Part shown: piece after piece, positions 16,371-27,200 of the stretch
Layout: every line of letters begins with the position of its first letter
Numbering within the stretch: position 1 is the first letter of the stretch
Assembly: GCF_018343815.1 (NCBI RefSeq)
Contig: NZ_CP060791.1
Span: 1,157,269-1,221,268, forward strand
Reading direction: 5' to 3'
DNA: 64,000 nucleotides
From: Chlamydia crocodili
GTDB lineage: Bacteria > Chlamydiota > Chlamydiia > Chlamydiales > Chlamydiaceae
Translations under genes and position numbers: made by a program
The notes under the pieces: model-generated
Told to the model about the DNA's origin: nothing
The model's input: only the letters and a program-made list of their open reading frames with translations
Databases searched by the model: none

Positions 16371-17912
16371 TTACAGGGGCCGCCAACTTCTTCCATCCGC
16401 TTGTAGAAGCTCCTCTGCTTCCTTAGGGCCTGAAGATCCAGCAACATAATTAGGGAAAAGCACATCAAAAGAATCTTGCTCCCATCGCTTTAAAATCGGT
16501 GTAAAGAGCTCCCAAGAATCCATAACCTCATCGCTACAGGTAAATAAAATCCTATCACCTAAAATGCAATCACAAAGCAATCTCTCATAAGCTTCTGGAG
16601 CTGTTGTTTTAAAATAAGTATCGTAGCGAAAATCCATTTTCACAGGACGTACGATATTATTCATTCCAGGAACTTTACAGTTAAATTTCAGTGCAACACC
16701 TTCATCTGGTTGTATACGGATAATTAAAAGATCGTTTTCTACAGGACATACAGGACAAGACTCGGACTCGAATAGAGTGGAATAGGATTTTTTGAAAATG
16801 ATAGAAATATCTGTAGAACGTTTAGAAAGGCGCTTTCCTGCTCGAAGATAAAAGGGGACTCCTAGCCAACGCGGATTATCGATAAACATCTTTAATGCTA
16901 CGTAGGTTTCCACCGTAGAATCTGGAGCCACATTCTCCTCTTCACGATAGCCAAGAACAGATACACCTTGTACTTCTCCAGGACCATACTGTCCACGGAC
17001 AACATCTTCTTTAGAAAATGGACGTATTTTTTTAAGAATATTGATTTTTTCTTTTTTAATTTCTTCAGAATTGAATATCGAAGGGGGTTCCATAGTTAAT
17101 AGACACAGAAGCTGCATCATATGGTTTTGCACCATATCACGAAGCATTCCTGATTTTTCAAAGAAGTTACCTCGAGTACCTATGCCTATAGATTCGCTAA
17201 CACTAATTTGCACATGATCAATATATTGGGAATTCCAACAAGATTCAAATAAGGTATTAGCAAAACGTATCGTAAGGATATTCTGTACGGTTTCTTTTCC
17301 TAGATAATGGTCTATACGATAGACAGAATTTTCATCTAGATTATCATCTATATACTTTTGTAATTCTCTAGCGCTCTGTAGGTCGACACCAAAGGGCTTT
17401 TCTATAATTACTCGAGACCAAGGTTTACCTTCTCCTTGATCATGATAGAAAAGGTTATGCTTGTTAATGTTTTCAATGATTTCGGGAAAATAATCTGGAG
17501 GTGTTGATAGATAAAATAGACGGTTCCCTTGTGTTCCGTATTTCTTATCGATATCTTCAAGTCTCTCTTTTAATGAAGCATAACCTTCGGAAGAAGAGAA
17601 ATTTGATTCATGATAAAATATACGAGACTCAAATTCTTCCCAAATACGAATATCGATCTCCTGAGCACGCGAAAAATTTTGTATTGCCTGCTTCATTTCT
17701 TCGCGAAATTGTTCATGACTTTTCTTTCTTCTAGCAAAACCTACGCAAACAAAATTTTCAGATAGTCTACCTTCTTTGATTAGATGATACAATGCTGGAA
17801 ATAACTTCCGTGCTGTAAGATCTCCGGTAGCACCAAAGATTACCATCACACAGGGGGGGCATGGAGGCAAAGTTCTCCCGCCATCTTTATTTTCATTACT
17901 TGTCATTTCCAT
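16371..17912 (-). CDS. zwf: Glucose-6-phosphate 1-dehydrogenase
   Basis: The 513-residue enzyme has the NADP-binding FGATGDLTARKL near the N-terminus (GATGDL at 27-32), the substrate-site EKPFG, and the active-site signature RIDHYLGKE. Length is normal for bacterial G6PD. It oxidises glucose-6-phosphate and supplies NADPH and pentoses. A second ATG two codons in (17906) is possible. It forms an operon with pgl. The Pro-rich start (TLPPCPPCVMVIFGATGD) is slightly longer than in many homologues. Confidence 0.95.
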   Translation of the reverse strand: MEMTSNENKDGGRTLPPCPPCVMVIFGATGDLTARKLFPALYHLIKEGRLSENFVCVGFARRKKSHEQFREEMKQAIQNFSRAQEIDIRIWEEFESRIFYHESNFSSSEGYASLKERLEDIDKKYGTQGNRLFYLSTPPDYFPEIIENINKHNLFYHDQGEGKPWSRVIIEKPFGVDLQSARELQKYIDDNLDENSVYRIDHYLGKETVQNILTIRFANTLFESCWNSQYIDHVQISVSESIGIGTRGNFFEKSGMLRDMVQNHMMQLLCLLTMEPPSIFNSEEIKKEKINILKKIRPFSKEDVVRGQYGPGEVQGVSVLGYREEENVAPDSTVETYVALKMFIDNPRWLGVPFYLRAGKRLSKRSTDISIIFKKSYSTLFESESCPVCPVENDLLIIRIQPDEGVALKFNCKVPGMNNIVRPVKMDFRYDTYFKTTAPEAYERLLCDCILGDRILFTCSDEVMDSWELFTPILKRWEQDSFDVLFPNYVAGSSGPKEAEELLQADGRSWRPL

Positions 17913-18105
17913 CGTGCTTAGGGCCTCGTGACATAGCTAAAAATCTATAGAATAACAAAAAAAGAATAAAAATAACCATGAAGAAACTTACTTATTCCTA
18001 AATATGCGAATTCATATTCAGATGAAATTGGATATCTAGATTTAAATTATAGTGAGGTTCAACTAAGAATAATTTCTATTTGACTAAGTATTTAACCCTA
18101 TCTTT

Positions 18106-18285
18106 TTATTTAAAATCAGGAGACTGTTGCATAACGACAGTAGGAAAATAGTCAATATTGGATACGTTTTTGTTTAAGGTGAAATAGAAGATTACGAATG
18201 TTTTCTAAATATAACGCCGCTTGAGAAACAAATTGTTTAAGTTTTCTAAATCTATTTCTTTAGAGACAATCAAAAATCTGTATGC
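18106..18285 (-). pseudogene. Remnant of a second oppA-like gene (C-terminal end)
   Basis: On the reverse strand this stretch encodes pieces in different frames that match the C-terminus of the intact oppA just upstream: FVSQAALYLEN (against [11 protein letters not shown]), and LNKNVSNIDYFPTVV (against [16 protein letters not shown]), ending at a TAA at 18106-18108. A weaker IVSKEIDLEN match precedes them. Frameshifts separate the blocks. The remnant sits directly behind the intact gene on the same strand, so a tandem oppA pair existed here and one copy decayed. The rest of the 414-base gap (17913-18326) shows nothing clear. Confidence 0.7.
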
Positions 18286-18326
18286 CAGCAGCATATTACT
18301 AAAGGACTTTTCTATCTATAGGGGGA

Positions 18327-19913
18327 TTAGGGTGCTTTAACATAGCGAAAATCCACGACTCCTGTAGGAGAAAAGTTAAAATTCGATAGCTTTTTGTTTA
18401 ATGCAAAATGAAAAGCATCATGATAAATCGGTTCGATAATATGGAAAGTTTCTAGATATAGAGATGCTTGTGAAATTAGTTCGTTACGCTTTTTTAGATC
18501 TCTTTCTTCTTGGATAGTTGTTAAGAGTGTCATGAAATCCTTGTGGTTCAATACATAGGGAGGCACTCCTGAGGGATGAGCAAAAATTGTTAGAAACGCC
18601 ATAGGATCAGAGAAATCTGCGAACCATCCTCCTGTAGCTAATGAAAAATGTCCTGAAGCTAACTCCGTTTGTAAGAGAGCAAATTCTTTTCCTGCTATAG
18701 GAATGGAAAATCCTAGGATATCTTTCCACTGCTCACGAATCATCTGAACAAGTAAAGCACTTGCTGAAGAACCTGCGGGGAAGACTAACGAATGGCTCTC
18801 TAAATCTTTTGCTGAGATATTCAGCTCTTCTAAAGACTCTTGAAAAAGTTTTTTAGCTAGATAGTTACGTTGTTCTTTAGAAGGAAATTCTAAACTTGGG
18901 TAAGTATGTAAACTATTTGGCAATAAATGCTGAGCTGGCTTCGCTCTATCTAAAAATATTGTGGAAACCAATGATTCCTTATCTAAAGCTAAGGAAAGAG
19001 CTTTTCTTAGCTTAGTATGATTAAGAGGGAACTTATTTATATTAAAAGTTAACCAGGAGGTTCCTGCAACATCAAAAGAATGAAGACTTCCCTTCGATTG
19101 TAAATGCGATAGGGTTTCTGTTGGAATACGCTCTCCCCAAGGAGGACCTTGCCAGTGAAGCTTGCCCTGATTAAATAATAAAGCAGCTGTATTTGCATCA
19201 GGAATAAAATGCACAGTGATTGTTTGAGTTTTAACTTGCTCTTGCTTGTAGTAGTAAGGATTTTTCTCAAGACGTAGCCACTGCTTTTGTTTAATTTTTT
19301 TAGGATAAAAGGCGCTGCTAGCAATGGGTAAGGCCAATTGTGACTGTCGTTGATCTTTATGAACAGGAAAAAAAATAGGCAAAGCTAACAGCTTTAAAAA
19401 ATGTGAAGTTGGGGATTCTAGTTCGATAACCAATGTTTTATCATCTTCAGCATGAAAACCTACATCCTCTTCAGAGAGTATTCCTTGTTGGATTTTCTTA
19501 ATATTTTTAATAGGATCGAAGGCAAAGTTATATACCCCTGAAACTTCTTGATTTACAACTTGTTTCCAAGAAGCAATAAAATCTTCAGAAGTTAGGGGAT
19601 CACCATTACTCCAATATGCTTGCCTTAGATGAAAGGTATATGTCTTTCCGTCATCAGATAAAGAATAGCTTTCTGCAAGCGCCGGATCTAAATGTCCTGT
19701 ATGAGTATTTTCCTGAACCAATCCCTCATAAATATGCTTAATTAAATTAATATCTGAAAGCAAGCGAACTTCGCGAGGATCTAAAGACCGCGGATCATCT
19801 TTCATATTTATAGAGAGATGATCTTGTGGTTTATGAAAGTTTTTACATCCATGAAGCATTAGGGAAGAAGAGATAAGGAAGCTGAGACAGATTCCCATTG
19901 ATATCTTGCGCAT
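18327..19913 (-). CDS. oppA: Oligopeptide ABC transporter substrate-binding lipoprotein
   Basis: This 528-residue protein is of the OppA/DppA family (SBP_bac_5). A lipoprotein signal peptide ends at LMLHGC, placing the lipid on C23, and the mature part begins with [17 protein letters not shown], the classic family start. Later blocks include [22 protein letters not shown] and [13 protein letters not shown]. It would capture peptides in the periplasm for import, a nutrient source for an intracellular parasite. No permease or ATPase gene is adjacent. Its start overlaps the end of tsaD by about 55 bases, so the two are probably co-transcribed. A start at codon 6 (19898) is also possible. Confidence 0.9.
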   Translation of the reverse strand: MRKISMGICLSFLISSSLMLHGCKNFHKPQDHLSINMKDDPRSLDPREVRLLSDINLIKHIYEGLVQENTHTGHLDPALAESYSLSDDGKTYTFHLRQAYWSNGDPLTSEDFIASWKQVVNQEVSGVYNFAFDPIKNIKKIQQGILSEEDVGFHAEDDKTLVIELESPTSHFLKLLALPIFFPVHKDQRQSQLALPIASSAFYPKKIKQKQWLRLEKNPYYYKQEQVKTQTITVHFIPDANTAALLFNQGKLHWQGPPWGERIPTETLSHLQSKGSLHSFDVAGTSWLTFNINKFPLNHTKLRKALSLALDKESLVSTIFLDRAKPAQHLLPNSLHTYPSLEFPSKEQRNYLAKKLFQESLEELNISAKDLESHSLVFPAGSSASALLVQMIREQWKDILGFSIPIAGKEFALLQTELASGHFSLATGGWFADFSDPMAFLTIFAHPSGVPPYVLNHKDFMTLLTTIQEERDLKKRNELISQASLYLETFHIIEPIYHDAFHFALNKKLSNFNFSPTGVVDFRYVKAP

Positions 19914-20893
19914 GGAGAGATTCCTAAAGTAGTTTTTTCTGAGAGAAACAGCTCTCGTCCTAATCCTGCTATCATTGCAGCATTATCCGTACATAACTTA
20001 GAAGAAGGAAAGTATAAAGGCAAATTTAGAGTGTCTTTCAATAAGTTTTGGAAATACCTATTATTTGCTACTCCCCCTCCGACAAGTATCGATCTGCACG
20101 AAAATTTTTTTACAATATTAGGAAGTTTTTGTGCAATGGTCGTAAAAGCAGCTTTTTGAAAAGATGCTGAAATATTATTTTTTTCGCTTTCAGAAAGCTC
20201 TGGAAGGGGGGTACGACTATTACTGTTATTACCCTTAATTGCATAAAGAACAGCGGTTTTTAATCCGCTAAAAGACAAGTCATATCCCGGGACTTTAGAA
20301 GGAGAAAAAGGGAAGGATTCCTCACATCCATGAGATGCAATTTTTTCTATTAAAGAGCCTCCAGGATAAGGAAGGCCGAGGAATCTTGCTACCTTATCAA
20401 AAGTCTCTCCTATAGCGTCGTCTCGAGTTTTTCCTATCAACTTGTAAGTCAAAGGATCTTCCATAAAAAATATAGCCGTATGGGCTCCGGAAACCACTAA
20501 TCCTAAAGCAGGGAACTCTATATTTTCTGCTTCCATATAGGCTGCGTAGAGATGCGCTTCGACATGATTAACGCCGATAACTGGTTTTTGACATCCTATA
20601 GCTAAACCTTTGGCAAAGTTAACGCCTATAGCTAAAGAACCTATTAATCCAGGTGTATTTGTTACTGCAATAAGATCAATATCCTCTAAAGACACCCCCG
20701 ACTCTTTTAAAGCAGATTTCACAACAGAAGGGAACACCTTAAGATGAGCCCGAGAGGCTAATTCAGGAACAACTCCCCCGTAAGATGCGTGATCTTCTTG
20801 TGAAGAGACTACATTAGCTATGATTTGCGCGTTAGCATCTACTAAAGCACACGCCGTCTCATCACAAGAGCTTTCCAACCCCAGGGTAAGCAT
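19859..20893 (-). CDS. tsaD: tRNA N6-threonylcarbamoyladenosine synthase subunit TsaD
   Basis: From the ATG at 20893 the product is 344 residues. It begins [19 protein letters not shown], the family signature, and has the metal-binding HVEAH motif (H110, H114). The ASKH-fold nucleotide segments [10 protein letters not shown] and LVGGGVANN follow. TsaD with TsaB and TsaE transfers threonylcarbamoyl to A37 of tRNAs that read ANN codons. A TTG nine bases upstream is a weaker start choice. It is divergent from argR across 82 bases and overlaps oppA at its 3' end. Confidence 0.95.
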   Translation of the reverse strand: MLTLGLESSCDETACALVDANAQIIANVVSSQEDHASYGGVVPELASRAHLKVFPSVVKSALKESGVSLEDIDLIAVTNTPGLIGSLAIGVNFAKGLAIGCQKPVIGVNHVEAHLYAAYMEAENIEFPALGLVVSGAHTAIFFMEDPLTYKLIGKTRDDAIGETFDKVARFLGLPYPGGSLIEKIASHGCEESFPFSPSKVPGYDLSFSGLKTAVLYAIKGNNSNSRTPLPELSESEKNNISASFQKAAFTTIAQKLPNIVKKFSCRSILVGGGVANNRYFQNLLKDTLNLPLYFPSSKLCTDNAAMIAGLGRELFLSEKTTLGISPCARYQWESVSASLSLLP

Positions 20894-20975
20894 AAAAACC
20901 AAAGAAAAATATAAACCAGTACTCTATAGTAAAGCGGTCTTCTGAATATGAGCAAGGAAAACTTCAAGAGGCAAA

Positions 20976-21419
20976 ATGAAAAAAAATATAGCAGTTGATG
21001 AAGCTTTAAAAGAAATTTTAAATAAAGAAGGAGCTTCAACTCAGGAAGAAATTTGCGAAAAACTCTCTTCTCTAGGAATTGCAACGACACAATCTTCCGT
21101 GTCTCGCTGGTTAAGAAAGGTCCATGCAATAAAGATCCCTGGGGAAAAGGGAGCGCGCTACTCTCTTCCTCCTTCAATAGACGAATCTAACATTAAGCAT
21201 TTGGTTTTTTCTATTCGTCATAACTCTTCTTTAATCGTTATCCGGACAGCTCCGGGCTCTGCTTCATGGATAGCAGGTTTAATTGACAATAAGTTTTCAG
21301 AAAACATCTTAGGAACTTTAGCTGGTGATGATACAATTTTTATTACACCGAGTGCAGAGTCAATGATTCCCTTGATAGTCAAAGACATTGAAAACTTCTT
21401 GCTAGTTTTTTCAGATTAG
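20976..21419 (+). CDS. argR: Arginine repressor ArgR
   Basis: This 147-residue protein has the ArgR winged-helix N-terminal domain ([28 protein letters not shown]) and the C-terminal arginine-binding, hexamer-forming domain ([17 protein letters not shown], then [13 protein letters not shown]). In Chlamydia ArgR is known to repress the adjacent glnPQ transporter operon in response to arginine. The layout here, argR 46 bases upstream of glnP on the same strand, agrees with this. No clear ARG box could be fixed by eye in the short upstream gap. Confidence 0.93.
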   Translation: MKKNIAVDEALKEILNKEGASTQEEICEKLSSLGIATTQSSVSRWLRKVHAIKIPGEKGARYSLPPSIDESNIKHLVFSIRHNSSLIVIRTAPGSASWIAGLIDNKFSENILGTLAGDDTIFITPSAESMIPLIVKDIENFLLVFSD

Positions 21420-21465
21420 GCGCATGATTATGCTTTGAGAGTAAATAAATATGCATAGCTGATTT

Positions 21466-22119
21466 ATGGAACATTTGGCTGCTACAGCAAAGGTGCTACT
21501 GCGTGGTTGTGGATATACGTTATTCGTTAGCGGAATTTCCATACTTTGTGGCTCCTTATTAGGTTTAATTATTGGAACAATCACATCACGTTATTTCCCA
21601 TGTCGCATTACACGATGGTTGGGAAATCTCTACGTTACAGTAATTCGAGGTACACCACTATTCATTCAAATTCTCATATTTTATTTTGGTCTTCCTTCCA
21701 TTATTAGGCTGGATCCCACCCCACTAATGGCTGGATTAATTGCTTTAAGTATCAATTCCTCGGCTTATCTTGCAGAAAATATCCGCGGAGGAATTAATGC
21801 TCTATCTGTAGGACAGTGGGAGTCTGCTAAAGTTTTAGGCTATAAAAAGTCGCAGATTTTCGTGTATATTATCTATCCACAAGTTTTTAAAAATATCCTA
21901 CCCTCTTTAACAAATGAGTTTGTTGCCTTGATTAAAGAAAGTAGTATTTTGATGGTTGTGGGTGTTCCTGAACTTACTAAAGTAAGTAAAGATATCGTTT
22001 CTAGAGAGCTAAATCCTATGGAAATGTATAGCATCTGCGCTGCTCTATATTTGCTTATGACATCGTTGTTTTCTTATGTCGCTAGATTGCTAGAAAGAAG
22101 GAGGGGTTATGACTGTTAA
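21466..22119 (+). CDS. glnP: Amino-acid ABC transporter permease (GlnP/ArtM-type)
   Basis: This 217-residue inner-membrane protein has about five membrane helices and the HisMQ-family EAA loop (GQWESAKVLGYKKSQIFVYIIYPQ) that contacts the ATPase. It belongs with argR upstream and the ATPase gene downstream, whose start it overlaps by 11 bases. From the context and known chlamydial regulation the likely substrate is arginine, though the old name GlnP implies glutamine. The binding protein (ArtJ-like) is not in this window. Confidence 0.9.
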   Translation: MEHLAATAKVLLRGCGYTLFVSGISILCGSLLGLIIGTITSRYFPCRITRWLGNLYVTVIRGTPLFIQILIFYFGLPSIIRLDPTPLMAGLIALSINSSAYLAENIRGGINALSVGQWESAKVLGYKKSQIFVYIIYPQVFKNILPSLTNEFVALIKESSILMVVGVPELTKVSKDIVSRELNPMEMYSICAALYLLMTSLFSYVARLLERRRGYDC

Positions 22120-22789
22120 GGTAAGAAATCTTGCTTATTCAATAAACGACAAGCACATTTTATCGAAAGTATCATTTTCCCTAGAGGAGGGACATATTAC
22201 ACTCTTTGTCGGTAAGAGCGGTTCTGGGAAAACAACCATATTACGTGCTCTTGTAGGCTTGGTGGAGCCATCAAGTGGGGATATTTCTATAGAAGGAGAG
22301 ACTCCGGCATTAGTCTTCCAACAACCCGAGCTTTTCCCTCATATGACAGTTTTAGATAACTGTATGCATCCTCAAATGATCGTAAAGCGTAGAAGTAAAG
22401 AAGAGGCTAAAGACAGGGCTTTTGATCTTTTAAAGCTTTTAGACATTGAAGACATTGCTACAAGCTATCCTCATCATCTTTCTGGAGGACAGAAACAACG
22501 TGTTGCTATAGTCCGCTCTCTATGTATGGATAAACGCACACTACTTTTTGATGAGCCTACATCCGCATTAGATCCTTTTTCAACTTCTGCCTTTAGACGC
22601 CTTCTTGAATCCTTAAGAGATCAAAACCTTACATTAGGGGTCTCTACTCACGACATGCACTTTGTTCAGGGATGTTTAGACCGTGTTTATCTTGTGGATC
22701 AGGGAGAAATTGTTAGCACGTACGATAAACGTTACGGAGCTTTAGATAATGATCATCCTCTCAATCTCTATTTAAACTCTGCACGATAA
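22109..22789 (+). CDS. glnQ: Amino-acid ABC transporter ATPase (GlnQ-type)
   Basis: This 226-residue ATPase has Walker A GKSGSGKTT, ABC signature LSGGQKQR, Walker B TLLFDEP followed by TSALDP, and the switch His in STHDMHF. It overlaps the permease gene by 11 bases and so is translationally coupled. It powers uptake of a polar amino acid, probably arginine, under ArgR control. A rho-independent terminator follows 11 bases after the stop codon. Confidence 0.93.
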   Translation: MTVKVRNLAYSINDKHILSKVSFSLEEGHITLFVGKSGSGKTTILRALVGLVEPSSGDISIEGETPALVFQQPELFPHMTVLDNCMHPQMIVKRRSKEEAKDRAFDLLKLLDIEDIATSYPHHLSGGQKQRVAIVRSLCMDKRTLLFDEPTSALDPFSTSAFRRLLESLRDQNLTLGVSTHDMHFVQGCLDRVYLVDQGEIVSTYDKRYGALDNDHPLNLYLNSAR

Positions 22790-22800
22790 ATATTTGTAAT

Positions 22801-22827
22801 AAACAGCTGCAAAAATGCAGCTGTTTT
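22801..22827 (+). terminator. Rho-independent terminator of argR-glnPQ
   Basis: AAACAGCTGCA at 22801-22811 pairs with TGCAGCTGTTT at 22816-22826, with a 4-base loop and trailing T bases. The flanks are A-rich on one side and T-rich on the other, so it may also serve the convergent gene. Confidence 0.85.
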
Positions 22828-22837
22828 CTAATATTAG

Positions 22838-24199
22838 TTAGCGTCTCCACCTACAAGAGCAGGCAGCTTGTACAATATAAAGATCTTGAGGGGAAGCTCC
22901 CTCCTGATTATTTTCTAAATATATCGATATGCCGCCACAGTTTTCCGGAATAGTAAATACCCGAGAATTTCCAGGAGCTAACTCTACTATATCATAACTA
23001 TGTCCTCCTATCATCGTGGTTCCTGCATGATGTAGAGGTATCTCAACATAGCTCGTATTACTTCGAAGTTCTTCCCTATCATTCCAAGCAACGTAATCGT
23101 AATGAGTTTTCAATTTGATGCTAAGCTGTTTGCATTCTAAGATTGAGGGGATCAAAGCTTTAAGAGTCAAATCCCAAGTATAGATTCCAGGATATTTTCC
23201 ATATAAAATGTTATCATCTAACACGAAACAGTGCTGATCTTCATGGGATAGCTGATATTTTAAAGAATTTATAGGAAATTTTCCTGAGAATGAGGAACTT
23301 CTTGCTCCCCAAGTAAATCCTAATATTCCTTGAGAAAGCAAGTCTAGAGGGAGGGGATAGTCCACCTCATGACTCAATCCCGTTGAATAAAGCAGATTAG
23401 TTTCTACATGCGCAACTTGAGGTGATGTTATGGTTTCTACAGTTCCTTCTGGAAGGGATCGCGTTTCTAAATAACGCTCGAGATAATCTAAGGATATTGC
23501 ATCAGATCGTTCTTTAGGATTTGCTAATCCTGTAATTCTATAACCATCCATATCTACAATACCACGAAATTTCCCTCCTGATACTGGCATCATTTGAAAG
23601 TTAAAAGTTGTTATCGAATTGTCATGGCTTTTAGTTTTTTCATATGTTTCATTAAGCTTATCGACTATAGGACGTAACTGTCTCCCCACATATCCCACCG
23701 ATGCCGCGTGAGAATCTTTAGGATTGCTAGGAGTTTCCAATCCTAAAATCGTATGATTATTCATATCAATATTCCCTGTGAGCATCCCTCCAGAAAGAGG
23801 TAGGAATTTCTGATAGATCTCTATTAAAACTGCCTGGACAAGATAATTGTGATCATTGAGTGAGTCATCTATTCCTTCTTCTATAAGAGTCTTTAAACCA
23901 TTTAATTCTTCTAAAAGACTATGAAGAGAGAGTTTCATAAGACTCATATCCGTTTCTAAATCCTGAACTTTCTCATCTGTTTTTTTTGTATATAAACAAT
24001 CAATATCCTTAGTATGTTTTGCTAAAATTATCTTGATCTCTTGAATGTCTGTGTGAATCTTACTGAGATCTACACTCACTGGATCTTGTGAATTTCCCTT
24101 TATCTTCTCTACCATTGTTATGGTTTTTTGAATCATAGAAGCTAGAGGCTCGTTCTTATGGTTAGCTGTGGGATTAAAGAAAGAGTTTCGCTTTCTCAT
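22838..24199 (-). CDS. Tail-fibre-like protein with coiled coil, shaft repeats and head
   Basis: The 453-residue protein has no signal peptide or membrane helix. It has a long heptad-rich coiled coil (about residues 30-130) and two shaft repeats of the phage tail-fibre type: LPLSGGMLTGNIDMNNHTI with the following SHAASVGYVGRQL (about 133-174), and MPVSGGKFRGIVDMDGYRI with SDAISLDYLERYL (about 203-245). The last 190 residues form a beta-rich head with KYPGIYTWDLTLKAL, resembling C1q-like heads. The end is Cys/Arg-rich (CSCRWRR). It resembles the three fibre genes at 1640-4158 in plan. A trimeric fibre is the best reading, and its place of action is unknown. Confidence 0.75.
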   Translation of the reverse strand: MRKRNSFFNPTANHKNEPLASMIQKTITMVEKIKGNSQDPVSVDLSKIHTDIQEIKIILAKHTKDIDCLYTKKTDEKVQDLETDMSLMKLSLHSLLEELNGLKTLIEEGIDDSLNDHNYLVQAVLIEIYQKFLPLSGGMLTGNIDMNNHTILGLETPSNPKDSHAASVGYVGRQLRPIVDKLNETYEKTKSHDNSITTFNFQMMPVSGGKFRGIVDMDGYRITGLANPKERSDAISLDYLERYLETRSLPEGTVETITSPQVAHVETNLLYSTGLSHEVDYPLPLDLLSQGILGFTWGARSSSFSGKFPINSLKYQLSHEDQHCFVLDDNILYGKYPGIYTWDLTLKALIPSILECKQLSIKLKTHYDYVAWNDREELRSNTSYVEIPLHHAGTTMIGGHSYDIVELAPGNSRVFTIPENCGGISIYLENNQEGASPQDLYIVQAACSCRWRR

Positions 24200-24297
24200 A
24201 GTTTTATCCTATGCAAATAATTAATTATAATTCGCACATTAATGAAACAATTTTAATTAATAAAATATTATTTATTATTAATATTGATAATAAAAAA

Positions 24298-27200
24298 TTA
24301 TTTGTTTTTATTAGTGTTGTTATCTTTAGGTGTCTCTTGAGGTTTTTCCCAGGGTAATGGTGATACGGTTTGCGGGGGAGTTGAATCTCCTAAAGAGGAG
24401 AAGAGTTTATCCGCTAAGGTACTGAACGGGCTTGCGATTGTATAGCTCTTTAGTAGAGCAATACGTGCATAAGCTGAGGACCAATCCACTTCTGGAGAGG
24501 AGATAGATCCTCGAATTTTGATAAGGAAAAAGTTCTTTGTTTTTAGTGAGGTATTATGGAAATATTTTTTAATGACTTCAGGATCAATTCCCAATGTCAT
24601 AGAAATCCTATCTTTAATAATATCGGTTTTTCCCCAGAGAGCTAGACGTATTCTATTATCAATTAGCGCATCGAATCGCTTACAGATAATAGTGCCTTTT
24701 TGTACTGAGAAGAATATAGGTGTAAACCATGACTCTACGAACTGCTTACTCTCTTCAATATCCAAAAATTTAAATAGGTCGTACATGGTTCCTGTATTTG
24801 CTATGGAAATTTTACCAAAGTCTAAACTTGCAGATTGGATTCGAAATTCTTCAAATGAGTAAGGAGAAATCGGAAGATAGAAATTCTCTTTGCTTACTTG
24901 TAGTAAAACTGGGTGCTGCGAATAAGCGTTTCCTGAAATTAACGGGTTAAATTCTTGGAAAAATGCTTTATTGATTTCTTCGTTAATATGTAGGGTAGCT
25001 ACAAGATCGTCTTCTAGAAGAATGGCTTTTTCTTTTAAGATGAGGGGGATGTACGCTTGAAGATTCGCAGAATCTACTTTTACCGTTATAGGTCCTTCTC
25101 CTCTGAGAAAATGATGACTCATAGCCACATTAATTCTTTGTCCTGCTAACGAAGAAACTTTAATTTTTACATTAGGAGAAATGGGAAATATTCCTGTGAT
25201 GAATGCGGAGGGAATATGTTTCCATTCTGCAGTTTGTTCAAATTCCCTTTGTGGTGGATTTAGCAAGTGTTCTACAGAACCTTGGATAAGAAATTCTGCA
25301 GAAGTTTTATTATCTTGATTTGGAACAAGACAACTTCCCTGAAGATCATATTGCACCTTAGTATCTAGATTACTCGAATATAAGGATCCTGATAAATTGC
25401 TAATAATGAAGGTTTCTTTAGATACATGATCATAGAAAATCAGAGGGTTTGTCGATAATGATCCTTCAAAACCTCCTTCTGTAAGTAAGGAAAGACAGGA
25501 AAGTCCAGATTTTTGCTGAGCGCAGGAGAGTTTATAAATATCTAATCTAGCTGTAGCTGTTCTATGCAATGTACATGATGGCGAGCACGAAGCTTTTTCG
25601 AAGAACCCTGCATAGCGTTCGGGAGTGATTTCCCATTGTAAAGTCCCTTGTGTTTTTGAAGATAACGTTAGGGAATCATCCATAATTAACTTTACATCAC
25701 CTTTGAGAGCTTCTGTCTTAACAGAAGAGTGGAGAATAAGTCTGTCTTCCTCTTTTGGATTATAGAGAACGGAAAATGTCATATCTCCCGTAGGGCCAAT
25801 ATAGGTAGATAAATTGGCTTCTTTTTGTTGGATCCTAAGAATCCTATCGACAGGGAAATCAATGACTTCTCCAGCACTTTGAATTTTTATATTATTGACA
25901 TCCACAGGCTTTTGAGGATCCACAACAGAAACCAAAACATCAGGAATAAGAATCCTAGAAGGAGGAAGCATAGGATCTTCAGGATCTTCAATCATAAGTT
26001 GTACATTTCCCTTAGTCAAAGATCTTGCACCATCCGTATGAAAAGAAAAGCTTGCTTTGGTAAGTTGTAGGGGCATTAATCTTGAAGAAATCATACTCAA
26101 AGGAAGGCTGCAAAGTTTTCCATGAACTAAAGTAGAACAAGTATCAGGACGTATGGGTTCGTTGGGTCTTCCAAATTTTCCATGAATGAAAACTTCATTT
26201 TCTCCAGCAGTAATTTTTCCTGAAAACTTGGGGAAATAGAGGTGTTTTTGGGCTACTTGTACTTTTCCTGAAAATGTAGCTTCAGCATAGGAAAATTGTT
26301 GAGAGAATTTCTTCTTTAAATTGTCTTCAAGATGGTAAGTAGCACTACCTTGGAATAACATAGCTTGTAAGGTTCCTGAAGACGTACAATTCATCTTTAA
26401 CAGAGAGTTATCGAGATCTGCTTCAGCCTTCAATTGTGAATTTTTATATTCACCTCGAATCTCTAGAGAATAATAGGGAACTTCTAAGGGTAGATTAATC
26501 ACAAAAGGTCGAGGAAATAGAGCGCGCAAATACGTATGAGGCAGCATCGATTGTTGTAGGAGAAATTCTGTACGTTGTTTTTTATTATCAATAGTCATAA
26601 TCCCATTAATATAGGATTGTGCTGCGCCTCCAAATACAGCTACCGAAGATCCTCGGATATTTGTATAACGGGAGCTCTTTTTAATTCCTATATCGACATT
26701 TCTCATTTGCACAGAAAGATTTGGATCTTTCGGAGATAAAGAAACTAAAGGAAGATTCGCTTGTAGTGTAGTCTCTATTCTTCTCCATTGGGTGAAATCT
26801 AAAGGAATTTTAGCATTAGAGATATGAGCACGAATATTCTGACTAGAAATTTTCGTGGGAAAGGAAAGCAACTCTGAGCATAGTAGAGAAGCTATTTTTG
26901 GTTGCAGCTCTATAAATGAAGGACTGCCTTCCACAATATAGAACATGGACTGATGAATGTATCCTTGAAGTTTCGCTTGGATTTGACTTCCTTGAGCTGT
27001 TGCCGTCATAAGGATTTTCCCATTATTATGAGTAGCAGCGGCATGGAGATCAATAATATCCTCCTCGGAAAGAATACGGTCCGTGATAGGAGAGGCTATA
27101 AATAGTTTAAAAAAGGATGCGGGTACGGAGTTTAATTCTGCAGTGATATTGACTTTCGGCGAGAATATACTCTCTATGAATACCCTTCCGGTAATATTAT

